A stretch of 64,000 nucleotides of DNA from Skeletonema marinoi (taxonomy: Eukaryota > Bacillariophyta > Thalassiosirophyceae > Thalassiosirales > Thalassiosiraceae), in contig CM060486.1 of NCBI GenBank assembly GCA_030544225.1, positions 2,356,001-2,420,000 of the forward strand. Reading direction: 5' to 3'. Shown here in pieces: positions 20,363 to 30,087 of this stretch. Below the pieces are notes generated by a model. The model saw only the letters and a list, made by a program, of their open reading frames with translations, searched no databases and was not told where the DNA came from. The first letter of the stretch is position 1. Every line of letters starts with the position of its first letter. Made by a program: the position numbers and the translations under genes.

Positions 20363-21197
20363 TGGCTAAGTGTACATCCCTCCATCTTGTTACAAATAGA
20401 TGAGGTATCGTGCTGATGAGCCGATGGGGGACTGTGGAGTGATGTTTCCTGCCTTCAATAGATGAGAAGAAATGGATAATGGATGGTTAGATGAGGCATT
20501 ATAAATAGGTATGAGATCCAATGGCTCCATTCACCGTCCAAAAGAGAATAGAATCACGTGCAATATATTCGATGGGGGACGTTAGCTCGAGATCGATAGA
20601 TGATTCCCCATGGCATGCAAATTACGGCTAACCAGCAGTTGACGTGTGAATACCTCGCTTGTAAACAGTGGGGAAATATAAACAGACGTCAACCTACTAC
20701 CGCTTATTCGCACACCATGAAAACCACAACTATTGATGCAGCCGAGCACCCTGCAACCACCAAAGCAGAGGGCGACCCGAAGGCCATTAACTTTATCAAA
20801 CACATACACTTGTGACTTTCTCTTGCTTCTTCTTCCTTCTGCCAAATAACAATCATCATAATAAAAAGAACTAACCTTTGATGCCCGTCGCCTTCGTTGT
20901 CGTTGGCTGTACGAAGTAGACTGTTGTTGACGATACCTCAGAGCCTCTCGAGCGAGGGTTGTCCTTGTTTTATGAGGAGAGCAGGCAGGAGCAGATGATG
21001 TGAGGGCGGGTCCTGCGGGATCCAAGTCCAAAGAGATCTTTGCCGTTATTTCTCATCAACGAGAAAGTGATTTGATTTGCCGTTACGTAACTCCCCCTTT
21101 TCTTTACGCCGCCTCTGTACTTACGCCACCACAACATTATTGGTGTTGGTTGTAGTTGTGGAGGTTTGGGTGGTGTGCTGCTGTCGTCTACTACATA
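20363..21197. other. Spacer upstream of the DHHC gene
   Basis: This 0.83 kb has no supported gene. A minus-strand frame (20582-21031) is open for 150 codons but has an ATG only near its end. A 71-aa plus frame at 20600 has no recognisable feature. The right end is presumably the promoter of the palmitoyltransferase gene. Confidence 0.35.
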
Positions 21198-22379
21198 ATG
21201 CGGTTGCTGACGCCGGGTTCAAAATTGCAACGAACTTGGTCAGATTTTATTGATGCTCTCTACGCACCGGTCGGTCAAGATTTTAATGCATTGTACTGGC
21301 TCTATCGTCTCTCATCTGCACTATTAGATACTATCATCCCATGTCGCCATGATTCAAGGAGGATTCGTATCAATGGATTTGCTTCTCGGCTTCGACCATT
21401 GATTCCTTGCGCTGGGATCACTCTCACTTTGCTCACCGCCGCCTCTTACTTTACAACGTTTCGGGATACTGCAGTTATCAAGAAAGGCAAAAGCGAGACG
21501 CTACACACAAGCATTGTGGTTTGGCTTGCGTTGAACGTCTTGAGTCACTATCTATATTGTATATACAAAAGCCCTGGTATTGTAATATCACCAAAGTCTG
21601 AGATGACAGCTAACATCAATGCATCTGGAGCTAAAAGGAATGATGCTGTGATCAAAATTGGAGGTTGTTGTTTCATACCATCTCGAGTTAAAATCAATGA
21701 AGAGAAAAAGAGGTGCAATTTCTACAAACACTGCACCACGAATGTAAAGATTGAGGAATCAACACAATATGCTATTCTCCATCCAATGCCCAACGACACA
21801 TTCTGCCACAAGTGTGAAATCTATCGTCCGCCAAGAAGTCACCATTGTCGAGTATGTAAAGTATGTGTGTTAGAATACGACCATCACTGCCCTTGGATTA
21901 ACGGCTGCATTGGATACAACAACTATCGAAATTTTGTGCTCTTAATCTTCTATATTATGCTTGGTTGCTGGTATGGCGCATGCTTGCTAGCATTGGATTT
22001 CTATGCTATGATGAGGGAATATTTTCAACTTCACGGTTTTAAGATAATGGGGCCGCAATACGGCACGGGTATTTTAGATCTACCTCCGCCCTGGACTCTC
22101 CTTAAAGACTACCGAAACAAAGGCAAAATTGATGACGATGTGATCTTACGAGCAGTTTTCCCTTTCTTGCTATTCGTTTCAATCTGCATGTTTGTCTTTC
22201 TGCTCGATCATTTGTTAAGCATTGCCAAAGGATTTACTACGTTAGAAAAGAAGACGCGCCCCGATAGAAACGATGTTGTGAATCCTTTCGACCTTGGTAT
22301 CAGAAAGAACTTCGAGCGAGTATTCGGCAGTAGCTTGATCAATATTATCATTCCTTTCCCAACGCACACAAAGTGGTAG
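21198..22379 (+). CDS. DHHC-type protein S-acyltransferase (palmitoyltransferase)
   Basis: Transfers palmitate to protein cysteines at endomembranes. The protein has 393 aa, starting at the first ATG (21198). Four hydrophobic segments are visible: two before the cysteine-rich domain (about 73-95 and 108-128) and two after it (about 240-265 and 313-336). The domain reads CHKCEIYRPPRSHHCRVCKV, then EYDHHCPWINGCIGYNNYRNF, with the catalytic DHHC at residues 228-231. After the last helix come the conserved TTxE motif (TTLE) and a PaCCT-like NPFDLGIRKNFERVFG stretch. The domain resembles ZDHHC16-like enzymes. All catalytic and zinc-binding residues seen are intact. It converges with the Notch-repeat gene (65 bp). 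Confidence 0.95.
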   Translation: MRLLTPGSKLQRTWSDFIDALYAPVGQDFNALYWLYRLSSALLDTIIPCRHDSRRIRINGFASRLRPLIPCAGITLTLLTAASYFTTFRDTAVIKKGKSETLHTSIVVWLALNVLSHYLYCIYKSPGIVISPKSEMTANINASGAKRNDAVIKIGGCCFIPSRVKINEEKKRCNFYKHCTTNVKIEESTQYAILHPMPNDTFCHKCEIYRPPRSHHCRVCKVCVLEYDHHCPWINGCIGYNNYRNFVLLIFYIMLGCWYGACLLALDFYAMMREYFQLHGFKIMGPQYGTGILDLPPPWTLLKDYRNKGKIDDDVILRAVFPFLLFVSICMFVFLLDHLLSIAKGFTTLEKKTRPDRNDVVNPFDLGIRKNFERVFGSSLINIIIPFPTHTKW

Positions 22380-22444
22380 CTGTCATATTATACAAACTAA
22401 ACTCTAAATTACGTGTACTATATTTTTGCTCCAAGCCAAGCCGC

Positions 22445-25129
22445 TCATGCCATTCCATCTGGTCTAGGTGGCAACGTTGCTGGCTCAAAGCTAGTTGAAT
22501 CCGCCATAGACACTCCATGGTAATCTCCATCACCTCCAAAATTCCTCGCTGCACGCATTTGACGGAAGCGCATATAATTGAAATTTTCCTTGCGCTTCTT
22601 GTACCACACATAACCAGTAGTGAGAAAGCCTAGAATGAGTACTGGATATAAAATATAATGATGTGATTTTGTCTCTGCGTAAGCCTTTTCGGTTTCGGGC
22701 TCAGGTTCAGGGTCGGAAGGACTATAATACTTCTTCTTCTCTTCAGACGCAGAAGGCTTCCAGGGGCTATATGGCTTTTTCGGAGTTGGTTCTACACGAG
22801 GAGAAGGAACCGGCGGTGATGGTCTTGGAGCCACTGGGGGTGTTGGAGAAGGAACGACGTCCGATGAATCTCCTCCTGGATTATCCCTGATTATTTCATC
22901 CCAACATTCACGATTGAAAATTTTGTAGAAATCCCAAACAGACTTTGATACTTCCTTGCCAACGCCACAGTCCATTTTACGCAACGAAGGAAATGCTCCA
23001 CTTGATCCACATCCAGCCGAGACATATTCACATTGCTCGTTGCTGTCGCTATTTGTAAAGCCCGGGTCTGCGAACTGCTTGGACAAGTTGGTTTTGCAAT
23101 CCGAGTAAAACTCATCCAAAGCAGCGCAGTCAATCATATCGAGGGATTTGCACGCATCAATTGCCTCATACAATAATGTCTTGAACCCTGTGAAGCTGTT
23201 ACACATGGGTGCCAACTCATTAACTTCAACAATGCAATCACAAAACCCTTGGCCGTCGTAGTATAGTTCGTGTCCCATTTCAGCCACAGCGATGGCGACA
23301 CTGTCAGGCAGTGATCCACCATCCTTGTCCTTGCCAAGATCATCTCGAGCGATGTCATGCAAAATTCTCATGCAATCCATAGCTTTCCTTCCTCCATGCA
23401 ACTTATCATTTGCATACGTTTTCGCACACGCCTCAAAGATGTCAAGTTTACCAAAATTTTCATTATCGAACTCAGTCAACATACTGACCATCTTACCAAT
23501 ATCTGCACAATTGTCAAACTTGTCTAATGCTGTAGTACCCTTCAGTGTTTGATCTGGAGTACATGCTGCACCTTTCGCCATTGCAGATCCACTACCACTA
23601 CCGCTACTATCAGGGGCAGGTTTAACTTTTACAGTACCCTGGTGTGAAGCTGAACTGGAACCATTCCACGCTGCCTCTCCAGTTGACTTGGCATCGCAGT
23701 AGTCCGGCCGTTTCTCAGTACAAGAGCACATCGAACAATCGATTAAAGAGTTAAAATCAGCGTCGGCAAAGCAAAAATCCGGGGTAGTTTCTTGCATGCA
23801 TTCAGAACAACTTTCCTTCTTGGAGCATGCTCCAACTTGAATAACGCAACTCTTTTCAATGCACGCCTCCATTTCTTTGTAAGATCTGTAGTTAGGATCA
23901 GTAATGTCTGTGTCTGGTCGACTTTTGTCGCACGTATTAGGGCAGTCTGGTATCAATCCCCCAAGAGGGACGGTGCAGTCTGTGGGACTTCCACCAGCGG
24001 CAATTGCCGGAGCACCGCCAGAAATTGGTCGTAGTTCCCACGAAATTTCATTGCCCCAAATACCATTTAGAACTTCCACATGGTAACACACAGGTTCATT
24101 TTTCGTGAGACACAAGTGGACAGTTCCTTGACTTCCGTACGCAAGCCCTCCCTTGTAGATATCCTTGTTTTCATCTGCACGATTACGCACTGTCATTTGT
24201 GTCTCGTCCCATCCATCTCCCCAAGAATCATATTGAATGAGACGATAAAGCATCTCACCGGCTCCACAATCGGGCAACTTTTCTTTCTCAGCCTGTTCGT
24301 ACATGTCATCATCAAAGACAATGTCATCATCCTCATTGGTCTCTGTGTCACAAGCGTCATTGTACATCCTTGCCAAGACAGGTTGACAATTCGTACTTTT
24401 GGGATTACGGCAAGCATAGCCCTCCATTCCACATTCACCGTAGGCATCATTTCCAGGATAAACACAAGTATCTTTGCAACAATCTCCACCATCATAATTG
24501 CAAACAGCTGAATTGTAGCATCCCGGCATGGTATCATGGCATATTCCATCTCCTAGGAATTGCTCGTGCATACCCTCCCATTTACACTCCGTCAGTTTGG
24601 AACAATCCATAAATTCTTCACTATCTGGATGCCCTTCATCCCAAATCTCTTCTTCGTCATCCTCCTCCCACATGACACAGGAATCAAACGCCCCGCAGAA
24701 TGTGTCTACATCATCATTAACACCTCTTAAATCAGTACAATGTCCAGCGGCATGCAAGAAGCCCAAGACATCCTGACAGGGCGTATCTGGTACAACATTT
24801 GTCCAATCGATATCATTCTCTTCCATACCGTTAAAGCACGAGCGACATTGGGGGTTGATGACGCATTTGATAAATTCCGTGTCGCATTTATAATCCTTCT
24901 CGTCTGCTCCAACGTCGAGGTGGCGGTGTTGCTGCTGCTGAATTGCATCTGGCTCAGCCAGCTGTTCTTGAAGGTGGCGTGGAATGACTGGCTTTTTATT
25001 ACTGGAAGTTGTTCTTGTAGAGACGCCGGCGATGCCAGCTGCGGTGGAGATATCTCCAGCTAACAGGCGCCTTGACACGCAGGCGGATGCTGCCGCTATT
25101 GCGCCGATGGCTTCGGCTGGGATCTTCAT
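22445..25129 (-). CDS. Secreted/type I membrane protein with Notch (LNR) repeat and Cys-rich domains
   Basis: The protein has 894 aa in a single exon. The N-terminus is weakly hydrophobic (MKIPAEAIGAIAAASACVS), suggesting a signal peptide. A cysteine-rich region (about 75-180) is followed by one LNR-like repeat (GDGICHDTMPGCYNSAVCNY then DGGDCC, about 193-218). Next is a YDSWGDGWDE motif, part of a beta-rich domain that ends in CYHVEVLNGIWGNEISWELR. More Cys-rich blocks and an alpha-helical region (about 515-745) follow. A Pro-rich stalk (PSPTPPVAPRPSPPVPSP) leads to a single membrane helix (HYILYPVLILGFLTTGYVWY, about 833-852) with a basic stop-transfer and a 40-residue tail. LNR and DSWGDGW modules recur in diatom secreted proteins. 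Surface location is inferred and the ligand is unknown. Confidence 0.87.
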   Translation of the reverse strand: MKIPAEAIGAIAAASACVSRRLLAGDISTAAGIAGVSTRTTSSNKKPVIPRHLQEQLAEPDAIQQQQHRHLDVGADEKDYKCDTEFIKCVINPQCRSCFNGMEENDIDWTNVVPDTPCQDVLGFLHAAGHCTDLRGVNDDVDTFCGAFDSCVMWEEDDEEEIWDEGHPDSEEFMDCSKLTECKWEGMHEQFLGDGICHDTMPGCYNSAVCNYDGGDCCKDTCVYPGNDAYGECGMEGYACRNPKSTNCQPVLARMYNDACDTETNEDDDIVFDDDMYEQAEKEKLPDCGAGEMLYRLIQYDSWGDGWDETQMTVRNRADENKDIYKGGLAYGSQGTVHLCLTKNEPVCYHVEVLNGIWGNEISWELRPISGGAPAIAAGGSPTDCTVPLGGLIPDCPNTCDKSRPDTDITDPNYRSYKEMEACIEKSCVIQVGACSKKESCSECMQETTPDFCFADADFNSLIDCSMCSCTEKRPDYCDAKSTGEAAWNGSSSASHQGTVKVKPAPDSSGSGSGSAMAKGAACTPDQTLKGTTALDKFDNCADIGKMVSMLTEFDNENFGKLDIFEACAKTYANDKLHGGRKAMDCMRILHDIARDDLGKDKDGGSLPDSVAIAVAEMGHELYYDGQGFCDCIVEVNELAPMCNSFTGFKTLLYEAIDACKSLDMIDCAALDEFYSDCKTNLSKQFADPGFTNSDSNEQCEYVSAGCGSSGAFPSLRKMDCGVGKEVSKSVWDFYKIFNRECWDEIIRDNPGGDSSDVVPSPTPPVAPRPSPPVPSPRVEPTPKKPYSPWKPSASEEKKKYYSPSDPEPEPETEKAYAETKSHHYILYPVLILGFLTTGYVWYKKRKENFNYMRFRQMRAARNFGGDGDYHGVSMADSTSFEPATLPPRPDGMA

Positions 25130-25312
25130 GGTTGTTTTATGTATGAGCGGATCTTGCTTGTGTTTTGTTCGAAGTCATCGCGCAGGAATTCTTGGGGCTC
25201 GCGCCAAACATTCGTCACTCATAGAAGAAAGATCTTCCCTTGAGCTTGAAGTGAAAGATGGGACGATCATCATCAGCCGATAGATGATAGATGCCGACGA
25301 CACAATGCAACC

Positions 25313-25879
25313 ATGACACCCAGTAACACCCTTCTACTACTTCTTTCCATCGTTGCTGCCTTTCTGTCAGTACCATGCTCATCGTTCGGTAGTGGCATAG
25401 CTACATCTGCTGCAACCATACGGGTGGCTGACATATCAAAAGATCTAAGTGCCATTCAAGAATGTAGAAGATCTGCATATGCAAACGAAGGCAAGGACGT
25501 CTCGACGTTACTATCCGCTGCTAAATCATTTTGCAATGCAGACCAAATTCAGAAACCAGGATTTATTTGTGTTATTGCACAAGCAAAAGATGGAACTGTG
25601 TTGGGTACCGCTGATCTAAACACGCGTGCCAAGATTGTCAACAATGTATATGTTAGAGAGGAGGCAAGAAAGCAAGGGCTTGCACAGTTAATGATGGAGG
25701 CAGTGGAAGACTCATTATCGGACAAACTACCAACAACTTTGAAGCTGACAGTGCAGAGTAAGAATATTCCTGCTATTTCATTGTATAAGAAGTTGGGCTT
25801 TCAGGCACCTGGAGTGTATGGTTTTCTTGATGCAACTCCGTTTGACTTTCTTATTGAAATGGAAAAGAAATTAAGTTGA
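25313..25879 (+). CDS. GNAT-family N-acetyltransferase, possibly plastid-targeted
   Basis: The protein has 188 aa. Residues 1-25 form a signal peptide (TLLLLLSIVAAFLSVPCSSF), ending with S-S-F-G. This could be a variant of the diatom plastid presequence cleavage motif, in which an aromatic residue sits at +1. Residues about 35-188 form the GNAT fold. VYVREEARKQGLAQLMME is motif A, with the Q/R-x-x-G-x-A acetyl-CoA pyrophosphate loop, and NIPAISLYKKLGFQAPGVYG is motif B. The donor would be acetyl-CoA and the acceptor is unknown. Seen: both motifs. Inferred: organellar location. Two upstream ATGs in one frame (25284 and 25305) end in a TGA overlapping the main ATG. It converges with the next gene (56 bp). 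Confidence 0.9.
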   Translation: MTPSNTLLLLLSIVAAFLSVPCSSFGSGIATSAATIRVADISKDLSAIQECRRSAYANEGKDVSTLLSAAKSFCNADQIQKPGFICVIAQAKDGTVLGTADLNTRAKIVNNVYVREEARKQGLAQLMMEAVEDSLSDKLPTTLKLTVQSKNIPAISLYKKLGFQAPGVYGFLDATPFDFLIEMEKKLS

Positions 25880-25935
25880 GAGAAAGATTGCTACATGAAC
25901 AAGCTTATATAAAATGAAGTACTATACTACAAAAT

Positions 25936-27594
25936 TCAGAGTACAGACATGGGATTGCCTTCATCATCCAACATTGCATATGGAAAGTATCTGTCGTTGA
26001 CAGAATCGTATGTGCATCTAGGCCAGATCACTCGAAACGGCTTTCTCTTTTTCACTCTCTTTTCAATTCTATTTCGCACTACAAACCATACTTCGTAGTT
26101 GCTCTCTGGTTTGAGGAAGTCCAAGTCATTCTTTTGGAACCAGTATACCGACCTGCCATTGTTGAATGTGACACCGTAGTTTGGATTGGATTTGTTAGGA
26201 ATACTCGTGACTTTTCCAATTTCACCTTCCATCGTGTACTGGTGGTCCTTGCCATGGCATAGTCCAGACGATGGTGTTATTCCACAGCCAGCAAACCTAT
26301 CGTCAATAGGACAAACACCAGGATATATCCCAGAAACATCAGCAGATGAGTATCCTCCGCTATCGTCTGCTTCAACCAATGGTGCACACGGACGAGCGAA
26401 ATAGCGACCAGCATGACCCTTCGGTACATCCTCTGCAAAGACTCGCTCTTGTGTGCACATGAGAACATCATCTCCATCCAGTGCAGGACAGCGTGGGAAT
26501 GACTGCTGGAACTCATGATCAGCGTATTGCTCCTCCAGAGTGTTGTAGTCGGGTGCAAATGGGCCGCCATCTTTGGCATACTTGCGCTTTGGGCAGAAGA
26601 ATGCTCCCTTCTTTGAGTCACGAAGAGGAGACAACCATGGTGGGCAGCAACAAGAGATTGGACTCTTTACTCGCACCATGGATCCTACTTGAATGTCATG
26701 GTACTCATACGAGCAAAGGATGCGTGAAGGGTCGTCTTTGTACGTCAACGAAAGCGTCGTGGTATACATCCCATTGGACACAGGTGTCGTAATTTTCGTT
26801 TGCGACAGCATTGCTTCTTCGTTATCGTAAGGAGTAGATGGTCCATGCACTTCAAGGAAGCTGCCGCAGTCATCAGAGTCTTCAAAGTCACCTCCACAGA
26901 CGGGAATAAAGGCATTGAGTGAGTAGGACACTTGCATACAATGCCGCTGTCGCTTCCCTGTGGGCGTGTGGCAATCCAGAGTTGAATCTACCGTTGAGTT
27001 GTTGTCCCAGCAGGGTGGATTCAGCTTACTTCGAGCAGCTGCGAATCTGTCAGCAATGCACGCCGTGTGCGGTTGTCGCAAGCCTGTGCACGATTCGTCG
27101 ATGTAGACAACATCATCTGCGCGTCGAGAATGACTGTAATCCAAACTGTTACCAAATTCGTCAACCAGATCGATGTTGTGAAGCGGTTCGTCGGGATCAA
27201 TTATTGGTATGCCATTAGAGAACCCATTAGAAAAACGGTCCTTGCTGCCCAGCCGATAGCCATACTCGCCAGATCCAAACCTCTCCATGCAACAATCGTA
27301 GCCAAGGGCCACATCATCTTCACGTCCATACGTCCCATTGCTTCCGCACGGATTCACAAGAATGCTGACTATATAGTCGTTGGTAGGTGGAAAAGTGAAG
27401 CGATATTGACTCTCGCTTATTTCTATATTGCCCGCAGCCGCCACAACGTCCGGGTGCGTTTCGAGAAGCTCAGCAAGCGCCGTCTCTCCTTGCGAAATTG
27501 CTTGCTCGTATTGAGCAACTCTTGATCCATCAGATGAAGATGAATATGCGCTGGCTAGAAGCAGCGGAAGGAGCAGTATCATCGGCGGCAGCAT
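25936..27594 (-). CDS. Secreted cysteine-rich protein, diatom-type, unknown function
   Basis: The protein has 552 aa from the ATG at 27594, which gives a clean signal peptide (MLPPMILLLPLLLASAYS). An upstream in-frame ATG at 27702 would add 36 residues before it and is the alternative start. The mature part is rich in cysteine and aromatic residues. It contains a CGSNGTYGREDD segment, DYCCMERFG-like and SCCCPPWLSPLRDSKKGAFF blocks, and near the C-terminus a short Tudor/SH3-like strand set (GKVTSIPNKSNPNYGVTF, NNGRSVYWFQKND). No enzyme signature is visible. Extracellular or cell-wall location is inferred from the signal and cysteines. No transmembrane anchor follows. Confidence 0.85.
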   Translation of the reverse strand: MLPPMILLLPLLLASAYSSSSDGSRVAQYEQAISQGETALAELLETHPDVVAAAGNIEISESQYRFTFPPTNDYIVSILVNPCGSNGTYGREDDVALGYDCCMERFGSGEYGYRLGSKDRFSNGFSNGIPIIDPDEPLHNIDLVDEFGNSLDYSHSRRADDVVYIDESCTGLRQPHTACIADRFAAARSKLNPPCWDNNSTVDSTLDCHTPTGKRQRHCMQVSYSLNAFIPVCGGDFEDSDDCGSFLEVHGPSTPYDNEEAMLSQTKITTPVSNGMYTTTLSLTYKDDPSRILCSYEYHDIQVGSMVRVKSPISCCCPPWLSPLRDSKKGAFFCPKRKYAKDGGPFAPDYNTLEEQYADHEFQQSFPRCPALDGDDVLMCTQERVFAEDVPKGHAGRYFARPCAPLVEADDSGGYSSADVSGIYPGVCPIDDRFAGCGITPSSGLCHGKDHQYTMEGEIGKVTSIPNKSNPNYGVTFNNGRSVYWFQKNDLDFLKPESNYEVWFVVRNRIEKRVKKRKPFRVIWPRCTYDSVNDRYFPYAMLDDEGNPMSVL

Positions 27595-27925
27595 TGTTGA
27601 AATGTGAGCAATAGATGAAGGACGCCGGAGTGGTCGCAATGGGGGCGCGCCATAACCTGACTCATCGGGCAACCACCCATGAAAAATCTTGTCACGCACC
27701 ATGGACGACTAATCCCCTACGTTCATTATCTACAAAGAAGAAGCCACCGACATACTCCAATACAGCAGTGTTGTGAATTTACTGCTACTCTATCGTCGAA
27801 AACTCATTGAGCAGAAGCAGCAGCACACGTCCTACGGAAATAGGCACATCAGCTTATCAAACATCTCCACGATCACTTGCAATAAACATACCGTCGATCG
27901 GAAGAATTGATAAACAATACACACC

Positions 27926-28246
27926 ATGAGTCTCACTAACAAAATAGCGGACGTTCTCCACAAGTCGGTTGTTACAACGTTCTTCGGTCTCTTTTGCTAT
28001 CAAGGTTATCAACTAGGAAGCATGATGATTCAAGGTAGAACAGAGGGTCCAGGAACTAACAGTACACAACAACAGCAGCAGCACCCACAAGAGGGCTTTA
28101 TTCAAATGCTACGTGATAAGTATCAAGAAGAATACACCAAGTATTTCGACACTGGTCACAGAGATTGGTATGATAAAGATGACAATTCGTATTTGGAAAA
28201 GGTACCAAAGCCACAAGATTACCAGCCAGGTGGAAAGAGGAATTGA
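27926..28246 (+). CDS. Small single-helix protein, possibly mitochondrial
   Basis: The protein has 106 aa. An amphipathic N-terminus (MSLTNKIADVLHKSVVTT) runs into one hydrophobic segment (FFGLFCYQGYQLGSMM, about 19-35). A poly-Gln stretch and a charged, Tyr- and Asp-rich C-terminal half follow. The size and layout resemble small respiratory-chain subunits or assembly factors of the inner mitochondrial membrane, but no family motif is recognised. The ATG has a favourable context (ACACCATGA) and the frame is the only one supported between its neighbours. Confidence 0.6.
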   Translation: MSLTNKIADVLHKSVVTTFFGLFCYQGYQLGSMMIQGRTEGPGTNSTQQQQQHPQEGFIQMLRDKYQEEYTKYFDTGHRDWYDKDDNSYLEKVPKPQDYQPGGKRN

Positions 28247-28461
28247 ATGCAGTTACATATTGGTTTAGAATCCTGTCTTGAACAAACACGCAATGTCTGG
28301 CTTACGCGCACATTACACTACGATCGACGAAGGCAGAGGTATAATAGAGTGTTCAATATAATCAAAATTATAAGCAAGTTTGTTTCTACAAGTTCGAGGT
28401 ATATATGTCTAAAAAGTCATTGTCGTCAAGTGCATATTCTAAAGCGCGGCTAATTGTGCAT

Positions 28462-30087
28462 CTACTCTGCATTATTTTGTTCATTGTCATATCCATCATT
28501 CGGTTCTGCACTTGGAGAGAAGTTTCTGCCATCGTTCAAGTTGCTATTCTGCTGCTGCTGCTGCTGCAACCGCTGCTGCAACAGTTGTGCTACCAGATGT
28601 TGTTGTTGTAGTTGCTGCTGCTGTTGTTGTACCGTGCCTGGCACCCATCGTGGAGCATAAATTGTCGAGGGTACATTCGGTGCATAATTCAAGTTTGCCA
28701 CGGCACTATGTAGTGCTCCTAGTTGCGAAGGAGTAAGAGTAGGGTACGAGAGGTGGCTGTGTGTGTTTTGCAAATCAGCTGCAAGAGCATTGGCGAGAAG
28801 CGTGAGCTGAGCTTGTTGCGCCTGATCTTGAAGCTGCCTTTGGGCTTGAGCCGTCTGAAATGCTTGCACTAATGCGTTCGTTACCGTGTCCCAACCGGCA
28901 GGAGGAGGTATTTCCGGAGCAGGCAATCCACTTCCCACCTGCGTATGGTTGTAAGCCCCAGGGTGATAATATGAAGAGTTTACAGTGGGTGCAACGTTTT
29001 GAAACTGTGACGTTGCTGACATTGGTAGCATTGGCTCGTAATTCACCTGCGGCGAGAACGTAGGCCCTCCTGCGAAAATGTTGCTCGACGTGGTGTGCTG
29101 AGGACTCGGAAATGATGCCGAGACAGGAGCTTGAGCCCGTAGCAAAGGTTCAGAGGGTTCTTCTTGAAGTTGATTTATCTCATATTGATGGTTGATCCTC
29201 TCGATGGCAGCATTGGCTCTGCTAGTCTCACTTACCCTGTCTGGGACAGGGGCTTCAGCACTTATTCTTTCCAAGTCAGCCTCTGTGATTTGCTTCCCAC
29301 CTTTAGCAGGTGATGTCCCCGAAACATTTCGCTTGATGTTCTTGACCAAATGAGGGAGGCCTCGTAGAAAAAATGGGTGGTAATAGGTGTACTGGTTCAC
29401 ATCCAGTTTGATCTTGTTAAATGAGTATCCGTTGAGCTGCTTTGAGAAACTGCCCATCCTTGATGTCCGGTAGTAGGTTGGCAGTACAGTCCTGGCGAAA
29501 ACACTTCTATCCAATATGGTAAAGGAGCGCTGGTAGCATTGCAATCAGAGAAAAAACGATTGAGTTAGTTCGTCATTATCGTCAATACACGATGGGATAA
29601 GTGCAGCAAACAAGGAAGGAAAGATGAAACTTACTCCATGCGGCATCCATGTAATGATGTCTGATAGGCTCTCATTACACAGAATAGCGAATAACGTTTC
29701 AGGAAAGTTTGCCATTCTCTGCAAAGGTGCAAAGGGAGGATCATCAATGAGTGGGTCCAGAGAATGATCAATGTAATGACCAAGTGATAGAGGTATGATC
29801 TGTGTCTCTTCTTCACTCGGGTTGACCCTCTGCTTCACTCGTTTCCGTGCTATGGCAGGTCGTGCTTTGTGTTCATTAGAGATACCCTCTTCCTCATCCA
29901 TATCTTCCAGATCCCTTGAATCATCTCTCTGATATCCCTCCTCTTTGCTCGAAATGCTATCGTTATCATCGTCTCCAATCAAGTTGCTCATACTGCGAGA
30001 TATGTCCTGCCGATAGCCTCCAGAGGAGATAAAATCAGATGCAGTGGTACTACCACCTACCATTTTAGCTGGTTTCTTTTCACTCAT
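28462..30087 (-). CDS. Heat-shock-factor-type transcription factor, two exons, Q-rich tail
   Basis: Nuclear DNA-binding regulator of the HSF family, 506 aa. Exon 1 is 30087-29635 and exon 2 is 29529-28462. The 105-bp intron (GTAAGT to CCAG) splits the DNA-binding domain, and splicing restores WMPHGRSF. The domain spans about residues 128-218: FPETLFAILCNESLSDIITW, then VLPTYYRTSRMGSFSKQLNG, YSFNKI, and YYHPFFLRGLPHLVKNIKR. These match HSF helix 3 (SFxxQLNxYxF) and the wing. Residues 1-120 are acidic and disordered with a basic KARPAIARKRVKQR patch. A short Ile/Leu-containing helix follows the domain. The C-terminus is Pro/Gln-rich with several Gln runs encoded by CAG/CAA tracts (28550-28630). 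HSF is a much expanded regulator family in diatoms. Confidence 0.92.

Noticed and set aside
20582-21031. 149-aa minus-strand open frame
   Set aside because: It has no ATG except near its end, its basic low-complexity composition matches no family, and no splice partner is visible.
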